From contig JAWNZC010000234.1 in NCBI GenBank assembly GCA_035771165.1, positions 3,691,001-3,755,000 of the forward strand: a stretch of 64,000 nt of DNA, in the 5' to 3' direction. How positions within the stretch are numbered: position 1 is the first letter of the stretch; each line of letters opens with the position of its first letter. Source of the DNA: Paragorgia papillata (taxonomy: Eukaryota > Cnidaria > Anthozoa > Scleralcyonacea > Coralliidae). Below the pieces are notes generated by a model. The model searched no databases. It was not told the origin of the DNA and saw only the letters and a list, made by a program, of their open reading frames with translations. Shown here one piece after another: positions 21,690 to 32,482 of this stretch. A program made the position numbers and the translations under genes.

Positions 21690-22119
21690 TTTTGCTTTAA
21701 TTTCATAATATATACTGTAATAACAAATTGCTGTTGTTAAATTCAAACTTTCTTTTAATAAAATCTTTAATATCAAAACACAGGCACAATTAGTTTTGCC
21801 AGTGAAGAAGAAACTTAACGTAACTTTTGGAAGCACTGGCCCACTGACTATAACATTGACCAACATTTAAAAAGTGCACCAAAATTATGAAAATATATAT
21901 AATCACTTGTAACTTATGCAACGTATTAATACATGGACCATGGTAATACTTGTAAAAGACATGCTAATTTCTCTGCCAAAAGTTTAAACAAACGTTTGAA
22001 AACTGCATAATAATACACTTTATTTAAGCCCCAAACTAGCTAGTTCCAAACTTTCATTGAATGTTCAAAGTATACTTATAGGAAGCCCGTCTTTTTCAGC
22101 AGAGCTGAACCTGCCGTAT

Positions 22120-22525
22120 TTGTTTCACGAAGACAAAGTACAACTAGGCGAAAAGCACTCTATTTCCGACTCTATATTAATGCAACTTTATCGTAAAACA
22201 CAACAACAGACATAACAAAGTCAGTTGAAAGCCACCATTGTGGCTAAATAATATGTAACTGCCTATATATATATACATGGTTGCAAAAGCCCGCCATTTT
22301 TACTGTTTCACTTTTATTTGCCTCTCGAAGACAAAGTACTCTATTTCTGACTGTATATTAATGAAAATGTATCTTAAAATACTACAACAAACATAATAAA
22401 GTCATTTCAAAGCCACCACTGTGACTGAATAATATCTAACGGCCTATTTTCGGTAAAGCAAATATAAAGTCTTACACAGTTGCAAAAGCCCGCCTTTTTA
22501 TTGTTTCACTTTTGATAATTTTTTA
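22120..22525. repeat. Direct duplication, about 200-bp period, upstream of the transposase
   Basis: The sequence from GAAGACAAAGTAC through TCTATATTAATG, AGCCACCA and GTTGCAAAAGCCCGCC to TGTTTCACTTTT occurs twice (about 22131-22315 and 22325-22513) with scattered differences. It lies on the promoter side of the minus-strand transposase gene and inside the right subterminal array, so it may contain regulatory sequence; that is inference. Confidence 0.6.
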
Positions 22526-22736
22526 TTTATACCTCATGTAATGAAAAGACATGATGAAGTTTAACTAACCTGTTAGTTCTTTCTTTTCTTCTGTCTTCTT
22601 TCTTTCTTTTTCAAACAATTGACGATTTATAAGCAATAACCTTTATTATATTATATTAAAAACGTTGGGAAAACTCGGTATTGGTAATAAAAAACGATCT
22701 ATTACCGTGACAACCGTGTGTTACGTGCAGAGACTG

Positions 22737-22833
22737 GGCTCTATTGTGACCAATTATGGTAAAAATATCCATATAAGGTACATGGGCTCTATTGTGACCA
22801 ATTATGGTAAAAATATCCATATAATGTACTTAT
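22737..22833. repeat. 48-bp tandem duplication
   Basis: GGGCTCTATTGTGACCAATT and the following 28 bases are repeated at once (22737-22784, 22785-22832) with three differences. Confidence 0.85.
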
Positions 22834-23179
22834 AATAGGCCCATCATTATTTATTGACTGGGGCTGGTTTTGAAGGACTCTAGACTTTAAAAAAATTCGG
22901 TGGCATTTAACATGTCGTGTCCAACTTATCCGCTGGACAATATATTTGAAACTTTTCTGTACGCATGTTTGTTAGGGGTGAGGGGGAGTGTGGTCACAAT
23001 TTGGAAATGTTTCAGTCTAATTAGGGAGAGAAGACTATCACCCGGGGTTCAAATAATAAGACTTTTTAAAACTTTACTATAAATGTTAGTCACGGCTACG
23101 TTAATCAAGTACTTAATATATAGTTTCACCGGGGTAATTGTATGTAGTTTTTCTTTTATTTATGGGACGAAATCAGCCA

Positions 23180-24324
23180 CGATTTCAACGTTGAAAAAAT
23201 AACCGACATTTTATAATTGACGTTAATTTCCTGCATTTCGATCTTGAAACAACGTACGTCGATTTGTCGATGTCAAGTCGACGGCACAAAATCAATCTTG
23301 ATTCAACGTTGAAACAACGTCAATTGACGTCGATTCAACGTTTGCTTGTCGATGTTGAAACAACGTCGATTTTTCGTCATCAAACAACGTCACAAAACCA
23401 ACCTTGATTCAAAGGTTGAATCGACGTCAATTAATTGACGTTGATTCAACGTTTGTATGTCGATGTTGAAACAACGTCGATTTTTGGTCGTTAATCGACG
23501 TCACAAAACAAACCTTGGTTCGACGTTGAATCGACGTCACTTTATTGACGTTGATTCAACGTTTATATGTCGATGTTGAAACAACGTCGATTTTTGGTCG
23601 TTAATCGACGTCACAAAACCAACCTTGCTTCGACGTTGAATCAACGTCAATTAATTGACGTCGATTCAACGTTAGCATATGGATGTTGAAACAACGTCGA
23701 TTTTTGGTCGTTAATCGACGTCACAAAACAAACCTTGGTTCGACGTTGAATCGACGTCACTTTATTGACGTTGATTCAATGTTTATATGTCGATGTTGAA
23801 ACAACGTCGATTTTTGGTCGTTAATCGGCGTCACAAAACCAACCTTGCTTCGACGTTGAATCGACGTCAATTAATTGACGTCGATTCAACGTTAGCATAT
23901 GGATGTTGAAACAACGTCGATTTTTGGTCGTTAATCGACGTCACAAAACAAACCTTGGTTCGACGTTGAATCGACGTCACTTTATTGACGTTGATTCAAC
24001 GTTTATATGTCGATGTTGAAACAACGTCGATTTTTGGTCGTTAATCGACGTCACAAAACCAACCTTGCTTCGACGTTGAATCGACGTCAATTAATTGACG
24101 TCGATTCAACGTTAGCATATGGATGTTGAAACAACGTCGATTTGTCGTTGTCAAGTCGACGTCACAAAATAAACCTTGATTCAACGTTGAAACAACGTCA
24201 ATTAATTGACGTTGATTTAACGTTTGTAAAACGACGTCAAAACAACGTCGATATTAGGTTGTCGACGTCGCGACCTTGCTTCAACCAAAATGCAACGTCG
24301 AAACAACGTCGTGTGCCCGCTGGG
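23180..24324. repeat. Right subterminal array, 110-bp period with alternating variants
   Basis: The marker TGTTGAAACAACGTCGA recurs at 23464, 23574, 23684, 23794, 23904, 24014 and 24124, exactly 110 bases apart. Two unit types alternate: one with CCTTGGTTCG...TTTATATGTC, the other with CCTTGCTTCG...TTAGCATATGG. This makes a 220-bp higher-order repeat. Like the left array it is built from AACGTC/GACGTT palindromes, but its period differs. It ends in TGCCCGCTGGG. Confidence 0.92.
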
Positions 24325-25810
24325 CTGTTGCATTTTCGTTCCATTTCCTACTGAAATAACAAAATTGCAAAATTAATATTTTCATTTTACAAGTGTGTCA
24401 GCGACATCGAACAAGGTCAACTATTGCCAAAAAGAGTCAAAAGTATACTCGCTAGAAAGCGAAGAAAAAAAGCAAGAGCACCTCCTGTGTTTCCTAAGAA
24501 ATGGCTTTCTGATTCTAAATACAAGGAATTGCTTCGTTATGATGTTCAACATAACATGATGTGGTGCGATTTCTGTCGCAGTAACAAGATATGTGGCGTG
24601 TGGGCCGAGGAAGGAACAGAAAACTTCAGGTGACAACTGACAAGCCCAAAATATTTTTTAAAATTCATTTTACTTTTTTAACAAATTACAGGGAAAAAAA
24701 CTCTTCTTGTCCACATGGCTAGTAATGATCATGCAAGAATTGCATTGGCCCATGATCCGGCACAATCCACAGTGGTGAAAGCCAGTGAAAAAATGAAAAA
24801 ACATGGAAGCACGTTCTTACTTATCAGCTCTAAGAACAGTTTACTGGATTGCTAGTGAGGAAATTGCTAACTGCAAATATCCAAGCCTTCAGTTCCAACG
24901 TGAGCAGGGTGTCAAGGACATCATTCAACTGAATCGAGGAAAGAATTGTAAAAAGGAAAGTACGTAATTGTTATTATTTTTGCAGTTATGCAGTACTTGT
25001 TTAGCTCATGCTCTTGATGTTGTAGAGTCAATACTTTATATCTTGTATGGAATTACAGGATTTTCTGAGAAAAATGCTTGAACACCTTAATTCTTCACCC
25101 TTCATTGCCTTGGTATCGATGAGTCCACAGATCGGTCACAGGAAAAGCATATAGCTGCTGTTGTTAGATATGTTGACTCCAACGAAACTAAGATCAAGAC
25201 CACATTCCTTAAATTATCAGTTATTACAAGTGGCACTGCTCCAGCAATTGTTGAAGCTGTCAAGAAAATCCTGGGAGATTTTAGCATTCCTGCGAACAAG
25301 GTACCGCATAATTGCAATAAGTACTCAGGAATATTTGACTAGAGATTAGTGATTTCTGATTAATATAAAAAACTTATGAGGTACAAGAATACAAGCTCAG
25401 TTGTGTATGTATGCATTATATAGCTCACCGGTTTAGGTATAGATGGAGCATCTGTGATGGCAAGTGATATGAATGGTGTTTTGGGGCTTCTGCAGCGAGA
25501 TAACCCATTTCTGATTGGTATTCACTGCATTAACCACAGGCTTCACCTTGCTGTTTCCAAGGCAGCAAAAGAAATAAAGAATGTGAACACACTATCCAGC
25601 ATACTCAGCACCATTTACCAGCATGTGACCAACTCACCTAACAGACTTCAAAAGTTCAAAAATTTGGCTGATGTGTTAGGTGCGATTAATGACAGTGAAC
25701 CTGAAGAGGGAGACGAGAACAGTGCACCTTCCTTAAAGTATCTAAAGTTCAAGCGAGTAAGAATTAATATAGATGAATTAATATGGCAGAACCTAGAGTA
25801 TTAAAATAGG

Positions 25811-28800
25811 AGTCCTTTTCGTTTGACGCGTGCGATCGCACGCGCACGCATTGGCACACGCGTGAACCCAACTGTGCGTGCTGTTTATCGCACGCGTGGA
25901 AAGCCACGTTCAGTCGAAAACGCACAACGCAGATTTTGCTAAAATGATTTTCATCCTAGCCAAAAATAAACAACATTGCGTTTCCTACTTGAACAATGTA
26001 TGTTAATTTGTTTTCCTCCGTATAATTTCGCTCTCGAACAATTTGTATTCGAGCTACGTTTCCAAGGAAGTCGTTTGTGATGATTTTTGTGCGCTCATTG
26101 GCTGAAAATTCCGAGTTAGCCAATCAGAACTTAAGTGGACGCTGCATAGCAACGCTGAAGGGAAACCCGGCCATATGATCTTTGGATCAGCGCCATCAAA
26201 GATCTTTTCGGGGAGATGGCAGCCAAAGGCAAAAAAAATGAATTAAAAACATTCAATAGCTATGGGAAATCAGAAATTATCGGTAATAAAACTGTTGAAG
26301 GAGGGAGAAAATACGTAAACTTTATCTGGTGCAAAGTATGTGTGAGAAACAAGGACGCCATACTTCGAGACCCAACAATAAAGGGGAGCACCAAGGCATC
26401 GGCCAAAGCATTCATTGACGGCACCAATGTGGTTACCAAACATCAGGTTAGTTTACGCTCCCTATTATAATGTTTGTCTTTTCTATTGACTTTAGCACGT
26501 TTAGTCTGTCAAATGTCTACATGTAAAGTAGATTGTTTGTGTTCTGCTTCTAATAGATTATGAGGCATCTAAACAACAGCGCTGGTCACAGACTTGCAAT
26601 TCAACTTGAAAAAGGGAAACCGACTATGGGACCTGGACGGCTTTCTGACCAAATTCTTGGACCAGGTTCATCTCAGCCATGTGTGGACCATTTACATGAA
26701 AAGGCGACAATGGACGCATACAGTAGAATGATTCGGACAGCCTACGAATTGGCGTTGAACCCTCAGTATCCCCTCTCAAGTTTTAAGCTTCTGATTAAGT
26801 GCCAAAAGATGAATGGAGACCAGTTAATCGATGGAAAGGACGACTGCAAGGCTGCCGGGGAGTTTTTTGAGGCAATCGCCAAGGCTGTTGTTGAGAAAGT
26901 GGCTGCTGTTATCGCCAGCAAGAACGCAATGTCAATTTTGTCGGACGGTTCCCAAGCAAGGAAAACAAAGTGAGAAAAGGAAATGGTGTTGATAAGAGTT
27001 GAACGTAATGGTAGGTTCATTTTTGTTTAGTCACAAGAAGTTAGTAGTTTCTTTCTGCGATAGTTTAATCTAATTTTGTTCGAGTATTCACTTACAGAAT
27101 CGAACCCCGAATCGAACACAATTTGCATGAAATGCGCCGGTATCTACAATCATCGGGGGCTTTGTGTGATCACTTTGATTCACGCGTTCTCGATCACATC
27201 CATTCATAAATAACAGGAATTACTCCCTAAAACACATGTCATGATTTCCGCCCAAAACATTGACCAGTTTGTGGCAAATAGCGATCATATTTCGTTGATC
27301 TCACGGTGTCAATTCCATAGGCTTAGGAATGAGTTTGTCAAATGTTTTGCACCGGAAATCATGATATGTTATTTTTAGGCCATGCCGTGGATCATCGCTT
27401 TTTATAACAAGACATTGCAAATGGTATTGATAATTGATTGATATATTCCCTCTAGGAATCCCAGTGTATTTTCTAGTCTCACTTCTGGATATGTCTGAAT
27501 GGGGAGGCAGCAATGCAGAATCTTTGAAGGATGGTATTGATAGCGTTTTTGGCCCATCTGGCAACATACCTCTTGGCGACTACCAAACGAAGCTCGTTTC
27601 CTGTACAGCCGACGGCGCCAGCGTCAACATGGGCCACATTTCAGGGTTGCTCACACGTATTGGTCGCGAAAGAGAGTGGCTTTTGAAAATCCATTGCTCA
27701 AACCATCGTATCGAGCTTGCAGTAAAAGCTGCCTTCAAAGATTCTGCATTTGAAGAGCTTGACGATTTTTATCAAACCAATTTCAGCCTTTTGAAGAATT
27801 CAGGAAAGCTAAAAAGCGCTGTACATGCAGCAGCCTCTGCACTTGGAATTCAAGCCTATGTTTTGTCACGACTTACTGGAACTCGATTTGTTGGTCACAG
27901 ATATGAAGCATTCAAGAGTTTGCTTAATATGTGGCCAGCATTTATGACTGCCTATGCGAATTGTTTGAGTGATCAGACCTACTCTAGCATAAAGCCAAAA
28001 GTTCAAGGTTTGCTGAAAAAGTTTCGTTCATACCGAATGTTATGCCTGACTTGCATATACCTAGATGTGCTCGAGAAAATAAGACCGGCATCGAAGGTAT
28101 TTGAAGGAGATGGTCTCCTTGCTTACGAGGTTAAATCGACGATCACGCTTACATTGGTGGAGTTAAATGATTGCAAGAATGATGCAGGTACTGATGAATA
28201 ATTTATCGGCAGTCATCTAACTCGTTTTAGGTTGAAACAAGATGATACAGGGGTGTTTTCCCTCTCGTCAAATTTTTTGAAAGAAGGGGATGCGTTGAAA
28301 GCCAAAGATGATAGGAGATTTGTTTCCCTCGATTTTGAAGAGATGAGTCATCTCAACAATGAGAGCAGATTAAAAGCGAGCGACGCAAAAAGAAACGTGA
28401 TAAGCAGCCTAGCAACGCTTTTAAAGGATCGGTTCAAAGATTTTGACAACGGTGTATATGCAGCGATGAGTTTCTTTGACCCAAAGAACTGGACGGATGA
28501 AAAGGACTATGGAAACGACGCCATTGTCACCTTTGCCAATCATTTCCAAACAACATTAGCAGTCACAAGCTACGACTCTTCTAAAATTCTTCGAGAATGG
28601 AGAATGCTGAGAAACTACGTTAAGGTTTGGTTCAGGAAAGTGGAGGCGGAAGATCTTTGGAAGAAGATCATCAATTTTAAAAGAGACGAGTTCCCAAATG
28701 TGTGTGCTCTTGCGGAGATTTTGATTTCAATAAGCGGGTCGAATTCTAGCGTAGAGCGTGCATTCAGCATGTTAACCAACATGCTATCTGACAGGCGCCT

Positions 28801-29326
28801 TTCTATGAAGCATAAAAGAATGGAGTCGATGTTGATTATTGGTGCAAACGACAAGAACTGGACTCTCAAAGAGAGAAGTGAAATAATCGAGAGAACACTG
28901 GAGATTTATCTACAGAAAAGAAGGAAAACTAAATTGGCAAGGAAAGACTTGATACCTGAATCCGGAGAGGCAACTCAGGCAAGCGGTCAAGAGCCTAGCA
29001 TGGTCAACTCATCAGACGACGAGTCTGAAGATTCTGACATTTTTGAAGATTCTGACACAAGTACATCCGATGATGATGAACAAATTAATATAATACTATA
29101 GTCTGTGTTCGGATTGACGTTAAAACGAACTTTTTCAAGTTTTAATGTGTACTACATGTATTTTAAATGTTATTTTTTCCCTTTATATAAATATAATATT
29201 TTCTTGCGTTGCGGTTACTTAACTGGTCAGATTAGTGGTTTATTGTTACCCGTGCGATTCGCACCCACAAATTTGTTTATGCGTGTGAATTACCGCACGC
29301 GTGTGATTTTGCTCCCGAAAAGGACT
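25811..29326 (+). mobile_element. Nested hAT transposon, 3.5 kb
   Basis: Ends AGTCCTTTTCG and CGAAAAGGACT (11 bp, perfect inverted), flanked by AAAATAGG (25803-25810) and GAAATAGG (29327-29334), a 7-of-8 match to the 8-bp duplication typical of hAT. Subterminal CACGCG/GCGTGCG palindromes are present at both ends. It carries a four-exon transposase gene. It sits in an intron of the outer hAT-like gene, whose exons 25756 and 29369 still join in phase. Confidence 0.88.
26216..29101 (+). pseudogene. hAT transposase (ZNF862/TTF-type), near-intact
   Basis: Exon 1 26216-26446 (ATG; zinc-binding CKVCVRNKD and a later TKH). Exon 2 26557-27010 (HLNNSAGHRLA, TYELALNP-type AYELALNPQYP). Exon 3 27456-28187 (TADGASVNMG, IHCSNHRIELAVK, TGTRFVGHRY). 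Exon 4 from 28231 (AEILISISGSNSSVERAFS, the hAT C-terminal dimerisation block, then an acidic tail). Junctions 1/2 and 2/3 are in phase. Two lesions are visible: an in-frame TGA at 26971-26973 in exon 2, and a one-base phase conflict at the 28187/28231 junction. The TTF-type zinc finger binds DNA, and the catalytic RNase H-like fold lies in exons 2-4. It is probably recently inactivated. Confidence 0.82.
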
Positions 29327-30529
29327 GAAATAGGCACAATTGGATGACGAAATTGTTTTTTTTTGTAGATTTTTTATGTCAGGTGGTTGTCTGTGGGGGA
29401 AACAGTAAAGGCAGTGATTCATAATTACCACCCCCTGCTCGTTCTGCTAGAAGAAGAAGCTGCTAATGACCCTACCTCGATAGGGCTTTTTGAACAGCTA
29501 TCCTCGTATAGATATGTAGCTCTTCTCCATCTCTTGGGTGATGTTGTGGGAGCTACAAACTATCTCTGCAGAATTTTTCAGTATCGACATATTTCATTCT
29601 CTACATTGCAAAGTCAGGTAACTGAAATTCATAAAGTTGTTCTTATAATTCATAAGAGACTAAGAGTTGTCACTGAGTCATGATAAATCATTCTAAAAAT
29701 ATATATCAATTAAATCACTTTAGCTACCAATATTTGTTCAGACTTTACAAGATATGAAGCAGCAACCTGGAAGGTACCCTCAGATGTTGCTTGAGTGTAT
29801 AGAGGAAGAATCTGAAGAGATAATTTATAAAAAGGAGTTCGCTTAAAAACTAATCCTTGTCGAAATGTAAGACAAAATCAGCTGGAAGAGTTTGAGACAG
29901 ACAGGCAGGCATTGATTGATGCACTGTTAAACATCACATCAAGGTTCCCCAATGTTCAACTACTCATTATACACTGTTTGAGATATACAAGCTTGTGGTC
30001 TTGGCCTTGACAACGATGCCCTCAAATGCAGAGGCTGAACGAGTATTTAGCATTCAGAATAGGGTCAAGACCAAGCTGAGAACAAGGCTTGGGATAACTA
30101 TACTGGAGGAGCTTGTGAGAGTGTCATATGCAAAGACATCAGGAGAGTCCCTTAATTTAGATAGTGCTCTAGCTATATTTAAGGAACTGCCACACAGGTG
30201 GTACTAGATCACCATAACTGTATTTTGAAATTTGAATAAAAGTTCTGTTTTACATGTCGGTTGTTGGTTACAGAAGGTATTAGCAGGTTACCTGATAAAA
30301 GTGTTTTGTTGAAACTTTGGAATGCATAAAAGCCCTGTTTGGGGCTTTTTGCTATTCTGGGTAATTGGCAAATTAGAATTACGCTGTATTTATATGCTTA
30401 GCATGTAATTTATCACAAAATGCACCATTAAGATCTTCTTTTGAAAACCTCAAATTTTTCACAAAATGTGTTCTCAGAATGCTGGAAATGCCATTTCAAA
30501 GACCCAAATTTAAAAAAAACAAATTTTAC

Positions 30530-31151
30530 GGCACTCCTTGGATTGAAATTGTGGCCACCATTTTGAAAAATCTGAGTACAAAAATCCAAATCCCAATGAT
30601 TGTTCCGAAGTTGACTCGGACCTAGTACCTCGCGTTCACATCAACTGCGAGTATCCCATCTAGTCACGACCTTAAAATATTCTGCATATTTTTTTCGATC
30701 TTGTGTTATTCATTGTTATTACAGTCACACTACATAGTCCTGAATTTGATGGATTTTGACAATGCCATGGACACTTTACAATTATGTTCAAGATGTAAAT
30801 AAACTAAAGTATTAACACTCTTATCGATGTGTTATTGTACAGCTAGGCATACACTAGTGTAGTATGAATAATGTTGTCAGTCAGACTGGAAACTTTGTAA
30901 AATGCGCAACAGAGATTCATATATTTCTTATATGCAGGCAATTGTCAGCCTGAAACTGCGCAATGGTATGGTTGCATGGTACAAACTTTCCAGTCAATTG
31001 TTGTGTTAAATAAAAGTTAACCTTATTTGGATACTGCATATTGGAATATCTACTATCCAAATGTGGGATACTAATTTTCAAGGAGGGATACCAGATTTTA
31101 AGTGCCAGTATACCACTGGATACTGCTAAAAATTTCCAATCTCATGCCCTA
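30530..31151. repeat. Right terminal region of the outer hAT element
   Basis: An inverted counterpart of 7485-7886. It shares the conserved block around GACTCGGACCTAGT and ends AATCTCATGCCCTA, with several GGATAC/GTATCC subterminal motifs (31030-31130). The interval 30210-30529 has no supported feature. Confidence 0.7.
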
Positions 31152-31222
31152 CTTATACACTCTTGGTGTTATATGTATAGTGATGCACATTGCATTGTCA
31201 ATCGAATGATGCTACTTCATAG

Positions 31223-31315
31223 AACCTGAAGAAACTTAAGACTGATAAAGCATGTGGACCAGATAAAGTTGCACCCAAACTATTAAAGTATGCCAGGGAT
31301 GCTTTAATTTCAATA
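31223..31315 (+). pseudogene. Short LINE reverse-transcriptase fragment
   Basis: About 30 codons read LKKLKTDKACGPDKVAPKLL, the N-terminal RT signature of CR1/Jockey-like LINEs (KA-GPD-I/V-P). A small inverted repeat (CCCAAACTATT / AATAGTTTGGG) covers its end. Nothing else of the element is seen. Confidence 0.6.
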
Positions 31316-31360
31316 GTTTGGGTGACTTTATCCTTACAGTGAATACAGTACACTAGCTCT

Positions 31361-32350
31361 TTAATGACCTTTGTTCACATGACTTACCAAATCACGGGCT
31401 AAGTCAAATCTGGCATCACATTGTAAACATATGTATTCCATCCCAGTTGGTTCGGTGGCTTCCAGTTCATGGATTAACAAATGTCTATCAAATATTTCAC
31501 TACAAAATGTTCCATTGCAGAAATCACATTTGAAGGTTTTTTCTTTTGTATGAGTTCTTTGGTGTGATAGTAAGCCACTTGATTGTCTAAATGTCTTGTC
31601 ACAAACATCACATTTAAAAGGCTTCTCTCCAGTATGTGTTCTTTTGTGATATACTAAGCTCCCTGAATGGAAAAATGTCTTGTCACATATATCACACTTG
31701 AATGGTTTCTTCTTGGTACATGTATGTGTTCTTTTATGAACTATTAGGGTACCTGTGTGGGTAAACGTCTTGCCACAGACATCACACCTATATGGTTTCT
31801 CTCCAGTATGTGTTCTTTTATGAACTAGTAAGTGACCTGACTGAGAAAATGTCTTGTCACAGACATCACATTTGAATGGTTTCTCTCCAGTATGTGTTCG
31901 TTTATGAAGTGCTAAGTGACTTGATTGGGAAAATGTCTTGTCACAGATATCACATTTGAATGGTTTCTCTCCAGTATGTGTTCGTTTATGAAGTGGTAAG
32001 TTACTTGATTTGGAAAATTTCTTGTCACAGATATCACATTTGAATGGTTTCTCTCCAGTATGTGTTCTTTTATGAACTAGTAAGTTACTTGATTGGGAAA
32101 ATGTCTTCTCACAGACATCACATTTGAATGGTTTCTCTCCAGTATGTGTTCTTTTATGAACTAGTAAGTTGCTTGAATGGGAGAATGTCTTGTCACAGAT
32201 ATCACAATTGAATGGTTTCTCTTCGGAATGTGTTAACATATGACGTCTTAAACTTGATAAACAACCAAATGTCTTGTTGCAGACAGAACAGCTATAGGAC
32301 CTTTCATTCCTAATAGGATTTCCCTTAGCTTTGTCACATTTTCCAGTCAT
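31361..32350 (-). CDS. C2H2 zinc-finger protein, 11 fingers (329 aa)
   Basis: A single-exon minus-strand ORF starting at an ATG in a plausible context. Nine regular C2H2 fingers (Cys-X2-Cys...His-X3-His) occupy about residues 18-270, most with the TGEKPF linker. One linker between fingers 7 and 8 is an unusual CTKKKPF type. Finger 10 is irregular (CDFCNGTFC...HLLIH), and the last (CLQCDARFD...HVNKGH) is separated by an acidic spacer. Such arrays bind DNA sequence-specifically in the nucleus, and the regular linkers suggest a transcription factor. No KRAB, SCAN, THAP or BTB domain is in the ORF; other exons could supply one. It is the clearest candidate host gene here, though C2H2 arrays also ride in transposons. 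Confidence 0.88.
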   Translation of the reverse strand: MTGKCDKAKGNPIRNERSYSCSVCNKTFGCLSSLRRHMLTHSEEKPFNCDICDKTFSHSSNLLVHKRTHTGEKPFKCDVCEKTFSQSSNLLVHKRTHTGEKPFKCDICDKKFSKSSNLPLHKRTHTGEKPFKCDICDKTFSQSSHLALHKRTHTGEKPFKCDVCDKTFSQSGHLLVHKRTHTGEKPYRCDVCGKTFTHTGTLIVHKRTHTCTKKKPFKCDICDKTFFHSGSLVYHKRTHTGEKPFKCDVCDKTFRQSSGLLSHQRTHTKEKTFKCDFCNGTFCSEIFDRHLLIHELEATEPTGMEYICLQCDARFDLARDLVSHVNKGH

Positions 32351-32482
32351 GGTAGACGTCGATCTCTTTACTTTATTAACTGTTATTACTTCCTTGACAA
32401 GATTCCTACCTGAGTTTGAACAAAACTATACGAAATAGTCAGATATCCAGCACGAATTTTCCTGCAAATATCTGATTCTAAT

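Larger units (their letters stand above)
9262..24324. mobile_element. CACTA/EnSpm-like transposon, 15.1 kb, complete-looking
   Basis: The ends are CCCAGCGGGCA at the left and TGCCCGCTGGG at the right, an 11-bp perfect inverted pair, with CT just outside each end (a weak 2-bp match). Next to them are long arrays of GACGT/AACGTC-rich repeats (133-bp period at the left, 110-bp at the right). Inside, on one strand (minus), are a 658-codon transposase ORF (19375-21351) and an eight-exon DUF4806-like gene (18347 to 10198). The family call rests on the transposase; the ends do not start with the plant-type CACTA. It sits in an intron of the outer hAT gene. Its own introns and spacers hold later insertions: PLE ends with ribozymes, a Tc1/IS630-like fragment, a LINE end and several MITEs. 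Confidence 0.75.
9076..30207 (+). pseudogene. hAT-like transposase gene (ZNF862-like), multi-exon, decayed
   Basis: Exons read on the plus strand at about 9076-9172 (acidic, duplicated DELNEDV), 24402-24629 (basic, then WCDFCRSNK), 24692-24959 (ASNDHARIALAHDP), 25059-25300 (GIDESTDRSQEKH), 25437-25756 (DGASVM, then HCINHRLHLAV), 29369-29617 (RWLSVGETVKAV), from 29724, and the hAT dimerisation exon (to 30207, TMPSNAEAERVFS). The joins 9172/24402 and 25756/29369 keep frame although 15.1-kb and 3.5-kb transposons now fill those introns. Frame shifts occur inside the exons near 24700, 24795, 25105 and 29980, so no functional protein is expected. An upstream start exon was not identified; an ATG at 8849 does not join in phase. 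Confidence 0.75.
7485..31151. mobile_element. Outer hAT-type DNA transposon, 23.7 kb, containing two nested transposons
   Basis: The ends are inverted copies. The left begins CAGGGCATGAGATT; the right, reverse-complemented, begins TAGGGCATGAGATT. Inner terminal blocks also match in opposite orientation (7758-7886 against 30530-30660, including GACTCGGACCTAGT and its complement). CTTAT flanks both ends (7480-7484 and 31152-31156), a 5-bp match; hAT elements usually make 8 bp, although hAT groups with 5-bp duplications have been described. Between the ends lie broken exons of a hAT-like transposase (9076-30207). Without the 15-kb element (9262-24324), the 3.5-kb hAT (25811-29326) and the MITE at 7982-8593, the original unit was about 4.5 kb. 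Orientation and exons agree, but the ends were aligned by eye. Confidence 0.7.
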
